NCBI RefSeq assembly: GCF_023023025.1
Contig: NZ_CP095481.1
Coordinates: 3,534,001 to 3,598,000 of the forward strand
Direction: 5' to 3'
Source: Amycolatopsis sp. WQ 127309
GTDB lineage: Bacteria; Actinomycetota; Actinomycetes; Mycobacteriales; Pseudonocardiaceae
DNA: 64,000 nucleotides
The notes under the pieces are model-generated. The model did no database searches. It was not told the origin of the DNA and saw only the letters and a list, made by a program, of their open reading frames with translations. Of the stretch, positions 53,133 to 61,740 are shown piece after piece. A program made the position numbers and the translations under genes. How positions within the stretch are numbered: position 1 is the stretch's first letter; every line of letters begins with the position of its first letter.

Positions 53133-53719
53133 GCCAGCCAGCCGGAGGCGTTCGCGCGCAGGGCCGTCTCGTACGTGCTCGTGACGTCGAACTCCTCCGG
53201 CAGGTTGCCGGTCAGCTCCAGCGAGACGAGCCCGTGCACGAACGCCCAGCAGGCGACCGCGACCGTCTCCGGCGGGACGTCGACGAAGACGCCGTCGGCG
53301 ATGGCCTGGCGGATGATGAGCTCCAGCGGCTTGAGCGTCTCGCGGGCGAGTTCTTCGGCGTCCTCGTTGGGCTCGAACCCGGGGACGGACCTGGTGAACA
53401 TGATCCCGTAGAGGTTCGGGTCGGCCAGCGCGCTCGCGCGGTAAGCGCTTCCCAGCGTCACGAGGTCCTCGATGGCGTCACCGGACAGCGGGGTCCCGGC
53501 CATCCGCGCGCCGAACCGGCGGAACCCCTCCGTGTAGAGCGCGTTCACCAGATCGGGTTTGCTGCCGAACAGGGAGTACACGGCGGTGGTCGACGTCCCG
53601 GCGTCGGCGGCCAGCTTCCGCAGGGAAAGCGCCTTCGGCCCGTCGGCGGCGATCAGCTCACCGGCGCGGTCGAGGAGCTTCAGCCGGAGCGCTTCGTCGT
53701 GCGTACGTGGTCGAGCCAT
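53105..53719 (-). CDS. TetR-family transcriptional regulator
   Basis: A 204-residue regulator: HTH in RAGELIAADGPKALSLRKLAADAGTSTTAVYSLFGSKPDLV, and a C-terminal WHG-type domain (YRASALADPNLYGIMF, VAVACWAFVHGLVSLEL). It starts at ATG 53719 and is divergent from the MerR/aldo-keto reductase operon across 84 bp. Its target may be itself or that operon, although the operon carries a MerR-type promoter. Confidence 0.9.
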   Translation of the reverse strand: MARPRTHDEALRLKLLDRAGELIAADGPKALSLRKLAADAGTSTTAVYSLFGSKPDLVNALYTEGFRRFGARMAGTPLSGDAIEDLVTLGSAYRASALADPNLYGIMFTRSVPGFEPNEDAEELARETLKPLELIIRQAIADGVFVDVPPETVAVACWAFVHGLVSLELTGNLPEEFDVTSTYETALRANASGWLAHTSGSVPS

Positions 53720-53765
53720 GCACGCAGCGTATCGGAACGCTGTTATGAATGGCCAGAGCTCGGAG

Positions 53766-53796
53766 TTGACCTGGAGTGCACTCCAGGTCGTAGTGT
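53766..53796 (+). promoter_or_regulatory. MerR-type promoter with 19-bp spacer and perfect dyad
   Basis: TTGACC at 53766-53771 and TAGTGT at 53791-53796 are 19 bp apart. Between and overlapping the -35 lies a perfect 22-bp palindrome (53768-53789; half-site GACCTGGAGTG). The over-long spacer with an internal dyad is the classic arrangement that a MerR protein untwists to activate transcription. The MerR ATG is eight bases downstream of the -10, so the transcript must be nearly leaderless. Confidence 0.85.
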
Positions 53797-53803
53797 CGAG
53801 GTC

Positions 53804-54205
53804 ATGAGCTACTCGATAGCGGAAGCCGCTCGACGTAGCGGGCTGTCCATCGACACCCTCCGGTACTACGAGCGCATCAAACTGCTCGACCCGCCCGCCC
53901 GCGACACCGCGGGCCGCCGGGCGTACTCCGACGACGACCTCAGCTGGCTGGGGTTCCTGACCAAGCTCCGCACGACCGGGATGCCCATCAAGAGCATGCG
54001 CGAGTACGCGTCGCTGCGCCGCCACGGCGTCGCCAGCGCGGGCCGCCGCAAGGCGCTCCTGGTGGAACAGCGCCGGTCGGTCGCCGAGCGGATCGCCGAG
54101 CTGCAGGGCTGCCTCGACGTCCTCGACTACAAGATCGACAACTACGCGCAGATCGAGCGCAAGGCGTTCGGCGTCGAACCCGACATGGAGGGAATTTCCG
54201 CGTGA
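53804..54205 (+). CDS. MerR-family transcriptional activator
   Basis: A 133-residue regulator: winged helix [27 protein letters not shown], then [22 protein letters not shown], and a coiled-coil dimerisation helix ending near residue 120. No Cys is present, so metal or redox sensing through thiols is excluded; the short effector region resembles the aldehyde/small-molecule-responsive YraB/AdhR-like MerR types that regulate aldo-keto reductases. It overlaps the reductase start by four bases and probably activates both from the dyad promoter at 53766. Confidence 0.9.
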   Translation: MSYSIAEAARRSGLSIDTLRYYERIKLLDPPARDTAGRRAYSDDDLSWLGFLTKLRTTGMPIKSMREYASLRRHGVASAGRRKALLVEQRRSVAERIAELQGCLDVLDYKIDNYAQIERKAFGVEPDMEGISA

Positions 54206-55179
54206 AGACCAGGAAGCTCGGCGGACTGGAAGTCGGTGCCCAGGGGCTGGGCTGCATGGGCATGAGCCAGGCGTACGGCGTCTTCGACAACGAAGACGAG
54301 TCGATCGCGACGGTCCACCGGGCCCTCGACCTCGGCGTCACGCTGCTGGACACGGCGAACGTCTACGGCGGCGGCGTCAACGAAGAGCTCGTTGGCCGCG
54401 CGATCGCCGGCCGCCGCGACGAGGTCGTGCTCGCCACGAAGTTCGGCATCGTCTGGACCGACGGCGCGATGAGCGCCCGCGGCGACGCCGAGTACGTCAA
54501 GCAGTCGTGCGACGAGTCGCTGCGGCGCCTCGGAGTCGACCACATCGACCTCTACTACCAGCACCGCGTCGACCCGGACACGCCGATCGAGGAGACCTGG
54601 GGCGCGCTGGCTTCGCTGGTGGAGGCGGGCAAGATCCGCTACGCGGGCATCTCCGAGGCGAGCGCCGCGACGATCCGCGCCGCGCACGCCGTGCACCCGG
54701 TGACCGCGCTGCAGAGCGAGTGGTCCCTGTGGACGCGCGGCATCGAGGGCGAAATCCTCGGCACGTGCCGCGAGCTGGGCATCGGCGTCGTGCCGTTCTC
54801 GCCGCTGGGCCGGGGGTTCCTGACCGGCGCGGTGACGTCGGTGAAGGACCTGCCGGAGGGCGACATGCGCCGCGGCCTGCCGCGCTTCGCCGAGGGCAAC
54901 TTCGAGCGCAACATGGCGATCGTCGACGCGCTGCGCAAGCTCGCCGAGGAGAAGGGCGTCACGGCCGGCCAGCTCGCGCTGGCGTGGGTCCAGTCCCACG
55001 GCGAGGACGTCGTCCCGATCCCGGGCACGAAGCGGCGCAAGTACCTGGAGGAGAACGTCGCGGCGGCATCACTGGAGCTGACGGCGGCGGACCTCGAAGC
55101 CATCGAAGCGGCGGCCCCGGCCGACGCGGTCGCCGGGGAGCGTTACCCGGAACGCCTGGCCCGCGCGGCCGGCAAGTAG
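54202..55179 (+). CDS. Aldo/keto reductase
   Basis: A 325-residue NADPH-dependent reductase, TIM barrel. [20 protein letters not shown] gives the catalytic Asp and Tyr, VLATKF the Lys, and [17 protein letters not shown] the His; the C-terminal [16 protein letters not shown] binds the NADPH phosphate. It is of the YakC/AKR13-like branch. Translationally coupled to the MerR gene, it probably detoxifies an aldehyde or quinone that the regulator senses. Confidence 0.94.
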   Translation: MKTRKLGGLEVGAQGLGCMGMSQAYGVFDNEDESIATVHRALDLGVTLLDTANVYGGGVNEELVGRAIAGRRDEVVLATKFGIVWTDGAMSARGDAEYVKQSCDESLRRLGVDHIDLYYQHRVDPDTPIEETWGALASLVEAGKIRYAGISEASAATIRAAHAVHPVTALQSEWSLWTRGIEGEILGTCRELGIGVVPFSPLGRGFLTGAVTSVKDLPEGDMRRGLPRFAEGNFERNMAIVDALRKLAEEKGVTAGQLALAWVQSHGEDVVPIPGTKRRKYLEENVAAASLELTAADLEAIEAAAPADAVAGERYPERLARAAGK

Positions 55180-55196
55180 CGCACGCCCCGGCCCGT

Positions 55197-55238
55197 CGTG
55201 AGTGGTCAGGGCGGTTCTAACCGCCCTGACCACTCACG
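55197..55238. terminator. Bidirectional hairpin terminator
   Basis: A perfect 20-bp stem (55197-55216 against 55219-55238) with a minimal CT loop, between the aldo/keto reductase and the convergent Imm1 gene. The last five bases overlap the Imm1 stop region. Confidence 0.9.
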
Positions 55239-55644
55239 AGGCCGGCTGTTCCGTCCAGGACACGCCGGAAGGTCGAGATCCGCCACTGGCCACGAATTCG
55301 TGCGCGGCCCTCCTCACGACCTCCGCGGGGATCTCCGCGTCGTCAGGGTAGGGCCGTTCGTTGCGCATGTAGTAATAGGTGACTTCGCCTGTCTCGGGGA
55401 GCGGAAACGGAGCTTCGATGTTCCGGCTGAACGCGCCCTCCGGAGCGTCGTCGCCGACGTAGCGAAGAGTGCCTCGGTTGTCGTTCAGGCCGACCTCCAG
55501 CCATGGGTACTCGCCGTCGACATGGAGGTTCACCAGCGTGGGGCCGCCCACGGCGGCGATGTCGTCCAAGATGGGATCAAGCTCAGCGGCTGTCTCGATC
55601 ACAACCGGCTCCTCGGCTTCTTCGTCGTACCAGGCTTCGATCAC
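55234..55644 (-). CDS. Imm1-family immunity protein
   Basis: A 136-residue acidic protein: VIEAWYDEEAEEPVVIETAAEL, PTLVNLHVDGEYPWLEVGLNDNRGTLRYVG and the Tyr-rich VTYYYMRNERPYPDDAEIP are the Imm1 hallmarks. Imm1 proteins neutralise SCP1.201/DddA-type deaminase toxins in actinobacteria. It starts at GTG 55644, inside the 3' end of the damaged deaminase gene, with AAAGGA ten bases upstream. As the toxin beside it is inactivated, it may protect against related toxins from other strains. Confidence 0.85.
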   Translation of the reverse strand: MIEAWYDEEAEEPVVIETAAELDPILDDIAAVGGPTLVNLHVDGEYPWLEVGLNDNRGTLRYVGDDAPEGAFSRNIEAPFPLPETGEVTYYYMRNERPYPDDAEIPAEVVRRAAHEFVASGGSRPSGVSWTEQPAS

Positions 55645-56296
55645 GTTTCGCCGTTCCTTTGCACGGGGTGTTGTTGATCGTAACGGCCGCGTGCGTGATC
55701 CCGTTCGTAGCCATGTGGACGGCCAGCTTCATTTCGACGTCGTACACAGCCGACGGCATCCCGCGTTTCACCAAGTCGTGTTCACGGAGGTACCGCTCCA
55801 CCGCCTCGGACATCTCGTCCTTGCCACTCACGATCGTCTTTGCCTCGGCGTCGGGTGTGGGTGTCAGCCAGCGGCCGTGTGTTTTCTGTCCCGAGCCGTT
55901 CTTCTGTATCGGCGGCGGTAGCTCGTCCCGCAGGGCCTCTGCTCGCTCATCTTTCGGCGGACCGTCCTGGAGTCTTGTGGCGCCTACTCGAGGACGGCCA
56001 CGATCGGGGCTGCTCGGTCCCGGGTGTGGGGCGCTCAAGACGCGCCCGAGACCGACCAGGTAGGTGCGGAGCCCGTCGGCTATCCGGCCGATCTGTTCAG
56101 TTTGCGTCTCCAGGGCTTGCCGAGCTTGATCGAACATCGCCGGAAGGTCCGCGATGGCGCTTCCGGTCGTCAGAGCAGCCAATGTGGTGGACGCTGCGTT
56201 GCGGCTTTTTGCAGCATCAGCGGCCGCTCGCTGTGCGGCTTCGATCGCGGAAATCCCCTGGGAGACCGCGTCGGCGAGGTCGTCGAGATCACTCAC
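55583..56296 (-). pseudogene. Decayed SCP1.201/DddA-like deaminase toxin
   Basis: N-terminal residues 1-85 are the alpha-helical delivery-type domain found on these toxins (AIEAAQRAAADAAKS, FDQARQALETQTEQIGRIADGL). A Pro/Gly-rich linker follows and then the deaminase core: KTHGRWLTP, VYDVEMKLAVHMATNGITHA and VTINNTPCKG (212 is the first zinc Cys). Two defects are visible: the catalytic-site His of HVE is Asp186 (codon GAC at 55739-55741, one base from CAC), and everything after PCKG, including the second zinc Cys and the C-terminal strand, is missing. The last 23 residues are only the Imm1 gene read in another frame. The product cannot be an active deaminase. Confidence 0.8.
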
Positions 56297-56498
56297 GGAT
56301 CGATCATCGAGGATGGTTGCAAGGAGTGGGAACGATCAGGCCACTCGACCACTCCGTTGACCGGCATTCTCACCCAGCGCGACCGCGACCGGTGAAGCCG
56401 GCAAGTAGCACGCTGCGAGTTGCCTCTGAAGGTTTTCTGAGATCTCCGGGGAAGGCTCGGTCCCGATCATGCGGTCGGTGCCGAGCCTGGAGGTCTTC

Positions 56499-58034
56499 GT
56501 GTCCGAGGAAGTTCTCGACTATCTGGTCGTCGGCGCGGGGCCGGCCGGGTTGCAGCTGGGGCAGTTCCTCGGCCACGCCGGCCGCCGGTACCTCGTGCTG
56601 GAGGCGGGGTCCGCGCCCGGCACGTTCTTCGGCACCTACCCGCGGCACCGGACGCTCATCTCGATCAACAAGAAGTACACCGGCTGGACCGACCCGGAGC
56701 TGAACCTCCGGATGGACTGGAACTCGATCCTCGCCGACGGCGACGACGAGCCGGTGCTCTTCACCGACTACAGCGAGAAGCTCTTCCCGGTCGCCGAGGA
56801 TCTGCTCCGCTACCTCGCCGACTACACGGCGAAGCACAAGATCAACGTCCGGTACGACACGCGCGTGACGCGCATCGGGCGGGACGGCGAGATCTTCGTG
56901 ATCACTGCCGGTGACGCCGAGTTCCGCGCGCGACGGCTGGTCATGGCCACCGGCGTCAGCAAGTCGTACACCCCGGACATCCCCGGCATCGAGCTGGCCG
57001 ACCAGTACTCCGACGTCTCCGTCGACCCGCAGGAGTTCAAGAACCAGCGGGTCCTGGTGCTGGGCAAGGGGAACTCCGCCTTCGAGACGGCGGACAACCT
57101 GATCGAGACGGCCGCGGTCGTGCACGTCGGCGGCCCGCGGCCGGTGAAACTGGCCTGGCGCACGCACTTCGTCGGCCACCTGCGCGCGTACAACGCGGGC
57201 ATCCTCGACATGTACCAGCTCAAGCTGCAGCACGCGATCCTCGACGGCGACGTCCGCGAGATCCGCAAGGACGCCGACGGCTACCACGTCAAGTACGCCT
57301 TCGCCCGCGTCGACGAGGTCGTCAAGGAGATCCGCTACGACCGGGTGATCATCTGCACCGGCTTCCGCTTCGACGCCGACGTCTTCGACGACGACACCCG
57401 CCCGCAGCTCACCATCAACGACCGCTTCCCGGCGCAGACGTCCAGCTGGGAGTCGGTCAACGTGCCCGGCCTCTACTTCGCCGGCACGATCACGCAGGTC
57501 CGCGACTTCAAGAAGGCCACCAGCGCGTTCATCCACGGCTTCCGCTACGGCGTCCGTGCCCTGTCCAAGGTCCTCGGCGAGCGCTACCACGAGACGCCGT
57601 GGCCGAGCACCGAGCTGCCCGCGAAACCGGACGCGCTGACCGAGGCCGTGATCACCCGGATCAACCGGACTTCCGCGCTGTACCAGCAGTTCGGCTTCCT
57701 CGGTGACGTCCTCACGATCGACGGCGACACCGCGCGCTACCTCGAAGAGGTGCCGGTGGCGCGGGTGCTGGACGACCCGCCGGACAACGCTTTCGTCGTC
57801 ACCCTCGACTACGGGCCGGACCACGACAAGATCGACCCGTTCGACTTCGTCGCGCGCGCCGGCCAGGACCAGGCCAACGACCACGGCGAAGGCCACTACC
57901 TGCACCCGATCGTCCGGCACTACCGCCGCGGCGAGCTGGTCGCCACCCACCACGTGACCGAGAACCTCGAGAACGAGTGGGACCGGGAAGTCCACATCGG
58001 ACCGCTGACCGCGTTCTTCACCAAGGAGTTGTGA
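56499..58034 (+). CDS. FAD-dependent monooxygenase/oxidoreductase
   Basis: A 511-residue two-dinucleotide-domain flavoprotein. FAD fold VVGAGPAGLQLGQFLG begins near residue 9; the NAD(P)H fold VLVLGKGNSAFETADNL lies near 183-200; ATGV and CTGFRFDADV are the FAD-closing motifs. It resembles FOXRED2/flavin monooxygenase-like proteins; a Baeyer-Villiger fingerprint is not seen. GTG 56499 follows CTGGAGG. It is first in a four-gene operon and its stop overlaps the next start (TGATG). Confidence 0.88.
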   Translation: MSEEVLDYLVVGAGPAGLQLGQFLGHAGRRYLVLEAGSAPGTFFGTYPRHRTLISINKKYTGWTDPELNLRMDWNSILADGDDEPVLFTDYSEKLFPVAEDLLRYLADYTAKHKINVRYDTRVTRIGRDGEIFVITAGDAEFRARRLVMATGVSKSYTPDIPGIELADQYSDVSVDPQEFKNQRVLVLGKGNSAFETADNLIETAAVVHVGGPRPVKLAWRTHFVGHLRAYNAGILDMYQLKLQHAILDGDVREIRKDADGYHVKYAFARVDEVVKEIRYDRVIICTGFRFDADVFDDDTRPQLTINDRFPAQTSSWESVNVPGLYFAGTITQVRDFKKATSAFIHGFRYGVRALSKVLGERYHETPWPSTELPAKPDALTEAVITRINRTSALYQQFGFLGDVLTIDGDTARYLEEVPVARVLDDPPDNAFVVTLDYGPDHDKIDPFDFVARAGQDQANDHGEGHYLHPIVRHYRRGELVATHHVTENLENEWDREVHIGPLTAFFTKEL

Positions 58035-59104
58035 TGCGCACGATCGCGGAGTTCGAGGCGGTGGCGCGGCAACGGCTCGAACCGGCGCACTACGACTACT
58101 ACGCGGGCGGCGCGCAGGACGAGATCACCCTCGCCGAGAACGAAACCGCGTTCCGGAAGCTGCGGCTCCTGCCCCGCGTCCTGCGTGGCAGCGACAAGCG
58201 GGACCTGAGCATCGAGCTGCTCGGCTCCCAGGCGTCCATGCCGATCCTGATCGCGCCGACGGCGTTCCACCGGCTCGCCCACGCCGACGGCGAGCTGGCG
58301 ACGGCCCGGGCCGCGGCGCTCGCGGGCACGATCATGATCGTCAGCATGGCCTCGACCACGGCCATCGAGGACATCGCCGCGGCGGCGCGGGAGGTCGCGC
58401 CCGACCCGGCCCTGTGGTTCCAGCTCTACCTGCAACCGGACCTCGAGTTCACCGAGGCGATCGTGCGCCGCGCCGAAGCCGCCGGTGTCAAGGCGTTCGT
58501 CGTCACCGTGGACTCGCCGGTGCTGGGCCGTCGCGAGCGCGACGACCGCAACGGCTTCCACGACCTGCCGTCGGGATTCGCCGTCGAGAACCTGCGCGAC
58601 ATCGGCGAGAACCGCAGCGGCGGCAACGCCAGCCACGTCCGCGACATCGTCATGTCGGCCGGGCTGAACTGGGAGCACATCGCCTGGCTGCGCTCGAAGA
58701 CGAAGCTCCCGGTGCTGATCAAGGGCGTCCTGCACCCCGAGGACGCGCGCCTCGCGGTGCACCACGGCGCCGCCGGGATCGTCGTGTCCAACCACGGCGG
58801 CCGCCAGCTCGACACCGTCCCGGCCACCATCGACGTCCTCCCGGAGATCGCGGCGGCCGTCGGCGGGGCGATGCCGGTGCTGCTCGACGGCGGGATCCGC
58901 CGCGGCACCGACGTCGTCAAGGCGCTCGCCCTGGGCGCGGACGCGGTCGGCGTCGGCCGTCCCGTGGTGTGGGGCCTGGCCGCGGGCGGCCGCGAGGGCG
59001 TCTCGAAGGTGCTCGAACTGCTCCGCGACGACTTCGACCAGGCGCTCGCCCAGTGCGGCGGGGCGCGGCCGGCGGATCTCACTCCGGACCAGGTGCGCCG
59101 GTGA
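58034..59104 (+). CDS. FMN-dependent alpha-hydroxy-acid oxidase
   Basis: A 356-residue TIM-barrel flavoenzyme of the glycolate/lactate/hydroxymandelate oxidase family. YYAGGAQDEITLAEN, TVDSPVLGRRERD, KGVLHPEDA and the signature SNHGGRQLD (catalytic His and Arg) are present, then LDGGIRRGTDVVKALALGADAVGVGRP for the FMN phosphate. There is no membrane insertion, so it should react with O2, converting a 2-hydroxy acid to a 2-oxo acid plus H2O2. It overlaps both neighbours. Substrate unknown. Confidence 0.92.
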   Translation: MRTIAEFEAVARQRLEPAHYDYYAGGAQDEITLAENETAFRKLRLLPRVLRGSDKRDLSIELLGSQASMPILIAPTAFHRLAHADGELATARAAALAGTIMIVSMASTTAIEDIAAAAREVAPDPALWFQLYLQPDLEFTEAIVRRAEAAGVKAFVVTVDSPVLGRRERDDRNGFHDLPSGFAVENLRDIGENRSGGNASHVRDIVMSAGLNWEHIAWLRSKTKLPVLIKGVLHPEDARLAVHHGAAGIVVSNHGGRQLDTVPATIDVLPEIAAAVGGAMPVLLDGGIRRGTDVVKALALGADAVGVGRPVVWGLAAGGREGVSKVLELLRDDFDQALAQCGGARPADLTPDQVRR

Positions 59105-60426
59105 TCGGGAAAGCGCTTGCCGCGGCGGCCTTGGCCACCGCGCCCGCGTGGCTGCCCGGCCGCGTCGTCGCGCTGCGGGTGAAGATCTTCTCGCTGGTCA
59201 ACGGCGAGGACACGGTGACGATCCCGGGTGAGCAGGTCGGCGCCGAGGACTTCCGGCGCGTCTACGCCGACCCGGCGGCGAACGGCCGCAGCCGCGGCGC
59301 GGCGCTGTCGGACCTGTTCTGGTACTGGCTCGCGCCGGGCCCGGAGGTGCACCAGGAGCACCTCGAACCGGGGCCGCGCTACGACGAGGTCGCCAAGTGC
59401 ACCCGGCACATCCTGGTGAAGTCCAAAAAGGACTCCGAGGAGCTGACCCGCCGCGTCGCGACGCACGTGCTGGACCGGCTGGACGGCGGCCTGATCCGGC
59501 TGCGCGACGAGATGATGCCGATCTGGGCCGAGCTGTACTACGAGCTGGTCTTCGAAGAACCCTGCCCACCGGAGGCGCGTGACCTCATCGTGGCGAACGC
59601 CGACGACGTCGTCTCGGCCCTGAAGTGCGTGCGGCCGCGGAACATGCGCCGCCGGGCCCGGCTGACGAAGTACCTGCGGCGGCGCCTCGACGACGTCCCG
59701 CACCCGCTGCCGGAGTCGCTGACGCCGCAGGAGCAGGTCTACTACCTGCAGGGCACGTTCTTCAACACCGCCGTCGTGCAGATGTCCGAGGCGATGGCGC
59801 ACCTGCTGATGATCGTCGCGCAGCACCCGGACGTGCAGCGGCGCCTCGCCGAAAACCCGGACGACGACGCCTACTTCGACCGTGTCATCGACGAAGGCCT
59901 GCGGACCTACCCGCTCTTCGGCATCGCGCACCGGATCTCGACGGCCGACATCGAGCTGGCGAACCTGACCATCCCGGCCGGCACCGTGCTCTGCTTCAGC
60001 TACCCCGACTTCCACCACGCCGGCTTCGAGCACCCGGAGGAGTTCGACCCGGAACGCTGGTGCTCGCACGCCGTCCAGGCCAAGAAGGACGTCAACTTCG
60101 TCCCGTTCGGCATCGCCCAGAACCGCGCCTGCCCGGCGCGCGGGCTGGCGCCGCTGACCATGCGCGTCGTGGCGCGGGAGGTGCTGCGCCGGTTCAGCCT
60201 CGCCTCGACCGCCGGGCACACGCGCTCGATCCCCAACCGCGGCCCCGCACTGCTCACGCCCGTCGGCGCCCGCCGCCGGCGCGCGCCGCTGGTGTGGCTC
60301 GCGGTGCGCGACCGCTGGGAAGACGTCTGGCGCAGCCTCGCCCAGCTCGTGTTCGGCACGTACATGGTCATCGACGCCCGTCGCCAGGCCCTCTGCAGCA
60401 CCTACTTCGCCGGAGGAAACTCATGA
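59101..60426 (+). CDS. Atypical cytochrome P450
   Basis: A 441-residue P450-fold protein with a hydrophobic N-terminus (residues 2-20) and about 50 extra residues after the heme domain. The K-helix EGLR and the Arg at -2 of the heme Cys are present (PFGIAQNRACPARG, Cys344). The heme loop is out of register with the FxxGxxxC pattern: Phe is at -8 and Gln at -4. The I-helix reads FFNTAVVQMSEAMAHL in place of AGxDT, so the Thr used to protonate bound O2 is not evident. No ferredoxin is in the operon. It may use peroxide or rearrange its substrate rather than act as a monooxygenase. Confidence 0.85.
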   Translation: MIGKALAAAALATAPAWLPGRVVALRVKIFSLVNGEDTVTIPGEQVGAEDFRRVYADPAANGRSRGAALSDLFWYWLAPGPEVHQEHLEPGPRYDEVAKCTRHILVKSKKDSEELTRRVATHVLDRLDGGLIRLRDEMMPIWAELYYELVFEEPCPPEARDLIVANADDVVSALKCVRPRNMRRRARLTKYLRRRLDDVPHPLPESLTPQEQVYYLQGTFFNTAVVQMSEAMAHLLMIVAQHPDVQRRLAENPDDDAYFDRVIDEGLRTYPLFGIAHRISTADIELANLTIPAGTVLCFSYPDFHHAGFEHPEEFDPERWCSHAVQAKKDVNFVPFGIAQNRACPARGLAPLTMRVVAREVLRRFSLASTAGHTRSIPNRGPALLTPVGARRRRAPLVWLAVRDRWEDVWRSLAQLVFGTYMVIDARRQALCSTYFAGGNS

Positions 60427-61703
60427 CTCCCACCGAAGCGGCGCCGGCGTTCTTCCTCGCCGTCGCGGTCATCCTCGTGGTCTGCCGGGTCGTCTGCATG
60501 GCCGCGGTGCGGCTGGGCCAGCCGCCGGTCGTCGGCGAGATGATCGCCGGTGTGCTGCTCGGCCCGTCGCTGCTCGGGCTGGTCCTGCCGGCCGTGCAGA
60601 CGGGGTTGTTCCCGGACGGCGTCCGCCCGCTGCTCTACGTCGGCGGCCAGATCGGCCTGGTCATCTACATGTTCGGCGCGGGTTACGAGTTCAGCCTGCG
60701 CAGCATCCGCGGCTCGGTGAAGTCGGTCGGCGCGATTTCGGCGGCCGGCACGGTCGTCCCGCTGGCGCTCGGCGTCGGGGTCGCGGTGTTCGGGTCGAGC
60801 TGGGCCGGCATCGGCAAGGACGGCGTTTCGCTGGTGACGTCGGCGGCCTTCGTCGGCGTCGCGCTGGCCATCACGGCGTTCCCGATGCTCGCGCGGATCA
60901 TCACCGAACGCGGGCTCGGCGGTACGCGGTTCGGCTCGCTCGCACTGGCCTGCGGCGCCCTCGACGACGTCCTGGCGTGGGTCCTGCTGGCCGTCGTGCT
61001 CGGCATGCACGCCGACTCGGCCGGGCCGGTGGCCATCGCCGTCGGCGGCGGGCTGCTGTTCGCGCTGCTGCTGGTGCTCGTCGGGCGCCGGGTGCTCGCG
61101 AAGGCGATGGGCAGCGACCGGATCTCCGCCGACCAGAAGATGCTGATCACGGCGTTGACGTTGTTCGCGGCCGCCTGGTTCACCGACATCGTCGGGCTGT
61201 ACGCGGTGTTCGGCGCGTTCTGCGTCGGGATCGTGTTCCCCCGGGTGCCCGCCGCGGACGCCGTGCTCGCGAAGATCATGCCGATCGGGCGGATCGTGTT
61301 CCTCCCGCTGTTCTTCACCTATTCCGGCCTGAACACCCGGTTCGCCCTGCTCGCCGACCCGAAGCTGCTGCTGTTCGCGGTGCTCTGCGTCGTGGTGGCG
61401 ATCATCGGCAAGTTCGGCGCCTGCTGGGGCGCGGCCCGGCTGGTGGGGGAGTCGCAGCCGGTCGCGCTGCGCGTCGGCGCGTTGATCAACGCCCGCGGGC
61501 TCATGCAGCTGATCGCGCTCAACGTCGGGCTCGCGGCGGGGATCGTTTCGCCCGCTTTGTTCACCGTGCTGGTGCTGGTCGCTCTGGTGACGACCGTCAT
61601 GACCGCGCCGGTGCTCAGCTGGCTCGACCGCCGCGATGCCCGCAGAGGGACCACCGAAGTGGTCCTGATGGCGGAACCGGTACCGCTAACCGGGAAAAGT
61701 TGA
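60423..61703 (+). CDS. Cation:proton antiporter, CPA2 family
   Basis: A 426-residue membrane protein with about twelve spans (Na+/H+ exchanger domain). LGQPPVVGEMIAGVLLGPSLLG is the CPA2 entry motif, and LACGALDDVLAWVLLAVVLG holds the Asp pair region of the ion site (DD). GLNTRFALL and ALINARGLMQLIALNVGL complete the pattern. There is no cytoplasmic regulatory (RCK) domain. Starting with GGAGG in the end of the P450 gene, it may export an acidic product or maintain pH for the oxidases upstream. Confidence 0.92.
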   Translation: MTPTEAAPAFFLAVAVILVVCRVVCMAAVRLGQPPVVGEMIAGVLLGPSLLGLVLPAVQTGLFPDGVRPLLYVGGQIGLVIYMFGAGYEFSLRSIRGSVKSVGAISAAGTVVPLALGVGVAVFGSSWAGIGKDGVSLVTSAAFVGVALAITAFPMLARIITERGLGGTRFGSLALACGALDDVLAWVLLAVVLGMHADSAGPVAIAVGGGLLFALLLVLVGRRVLAKAMGSDRISADQKMLITALTLFAAAWFTDIVGLYAVFGAFCVGIVFPRVPAADAVLAKIMPIGRIVFLPLFFTYSGLNTRFALLADPKLLLFAVLCVVVAIIGKFGACWGAARLVGESQPVALRVGALINARGLMQLIALNVGLAAGIVSPALFTVLVLVALVTTVMTAPVLSWLDRRDARRGTTEVVLMAEPVPLTGKS

Positions 61704-61740
61704 GGGTTCAATACCAGAAAATAACTGCCAGTATGAGGTC

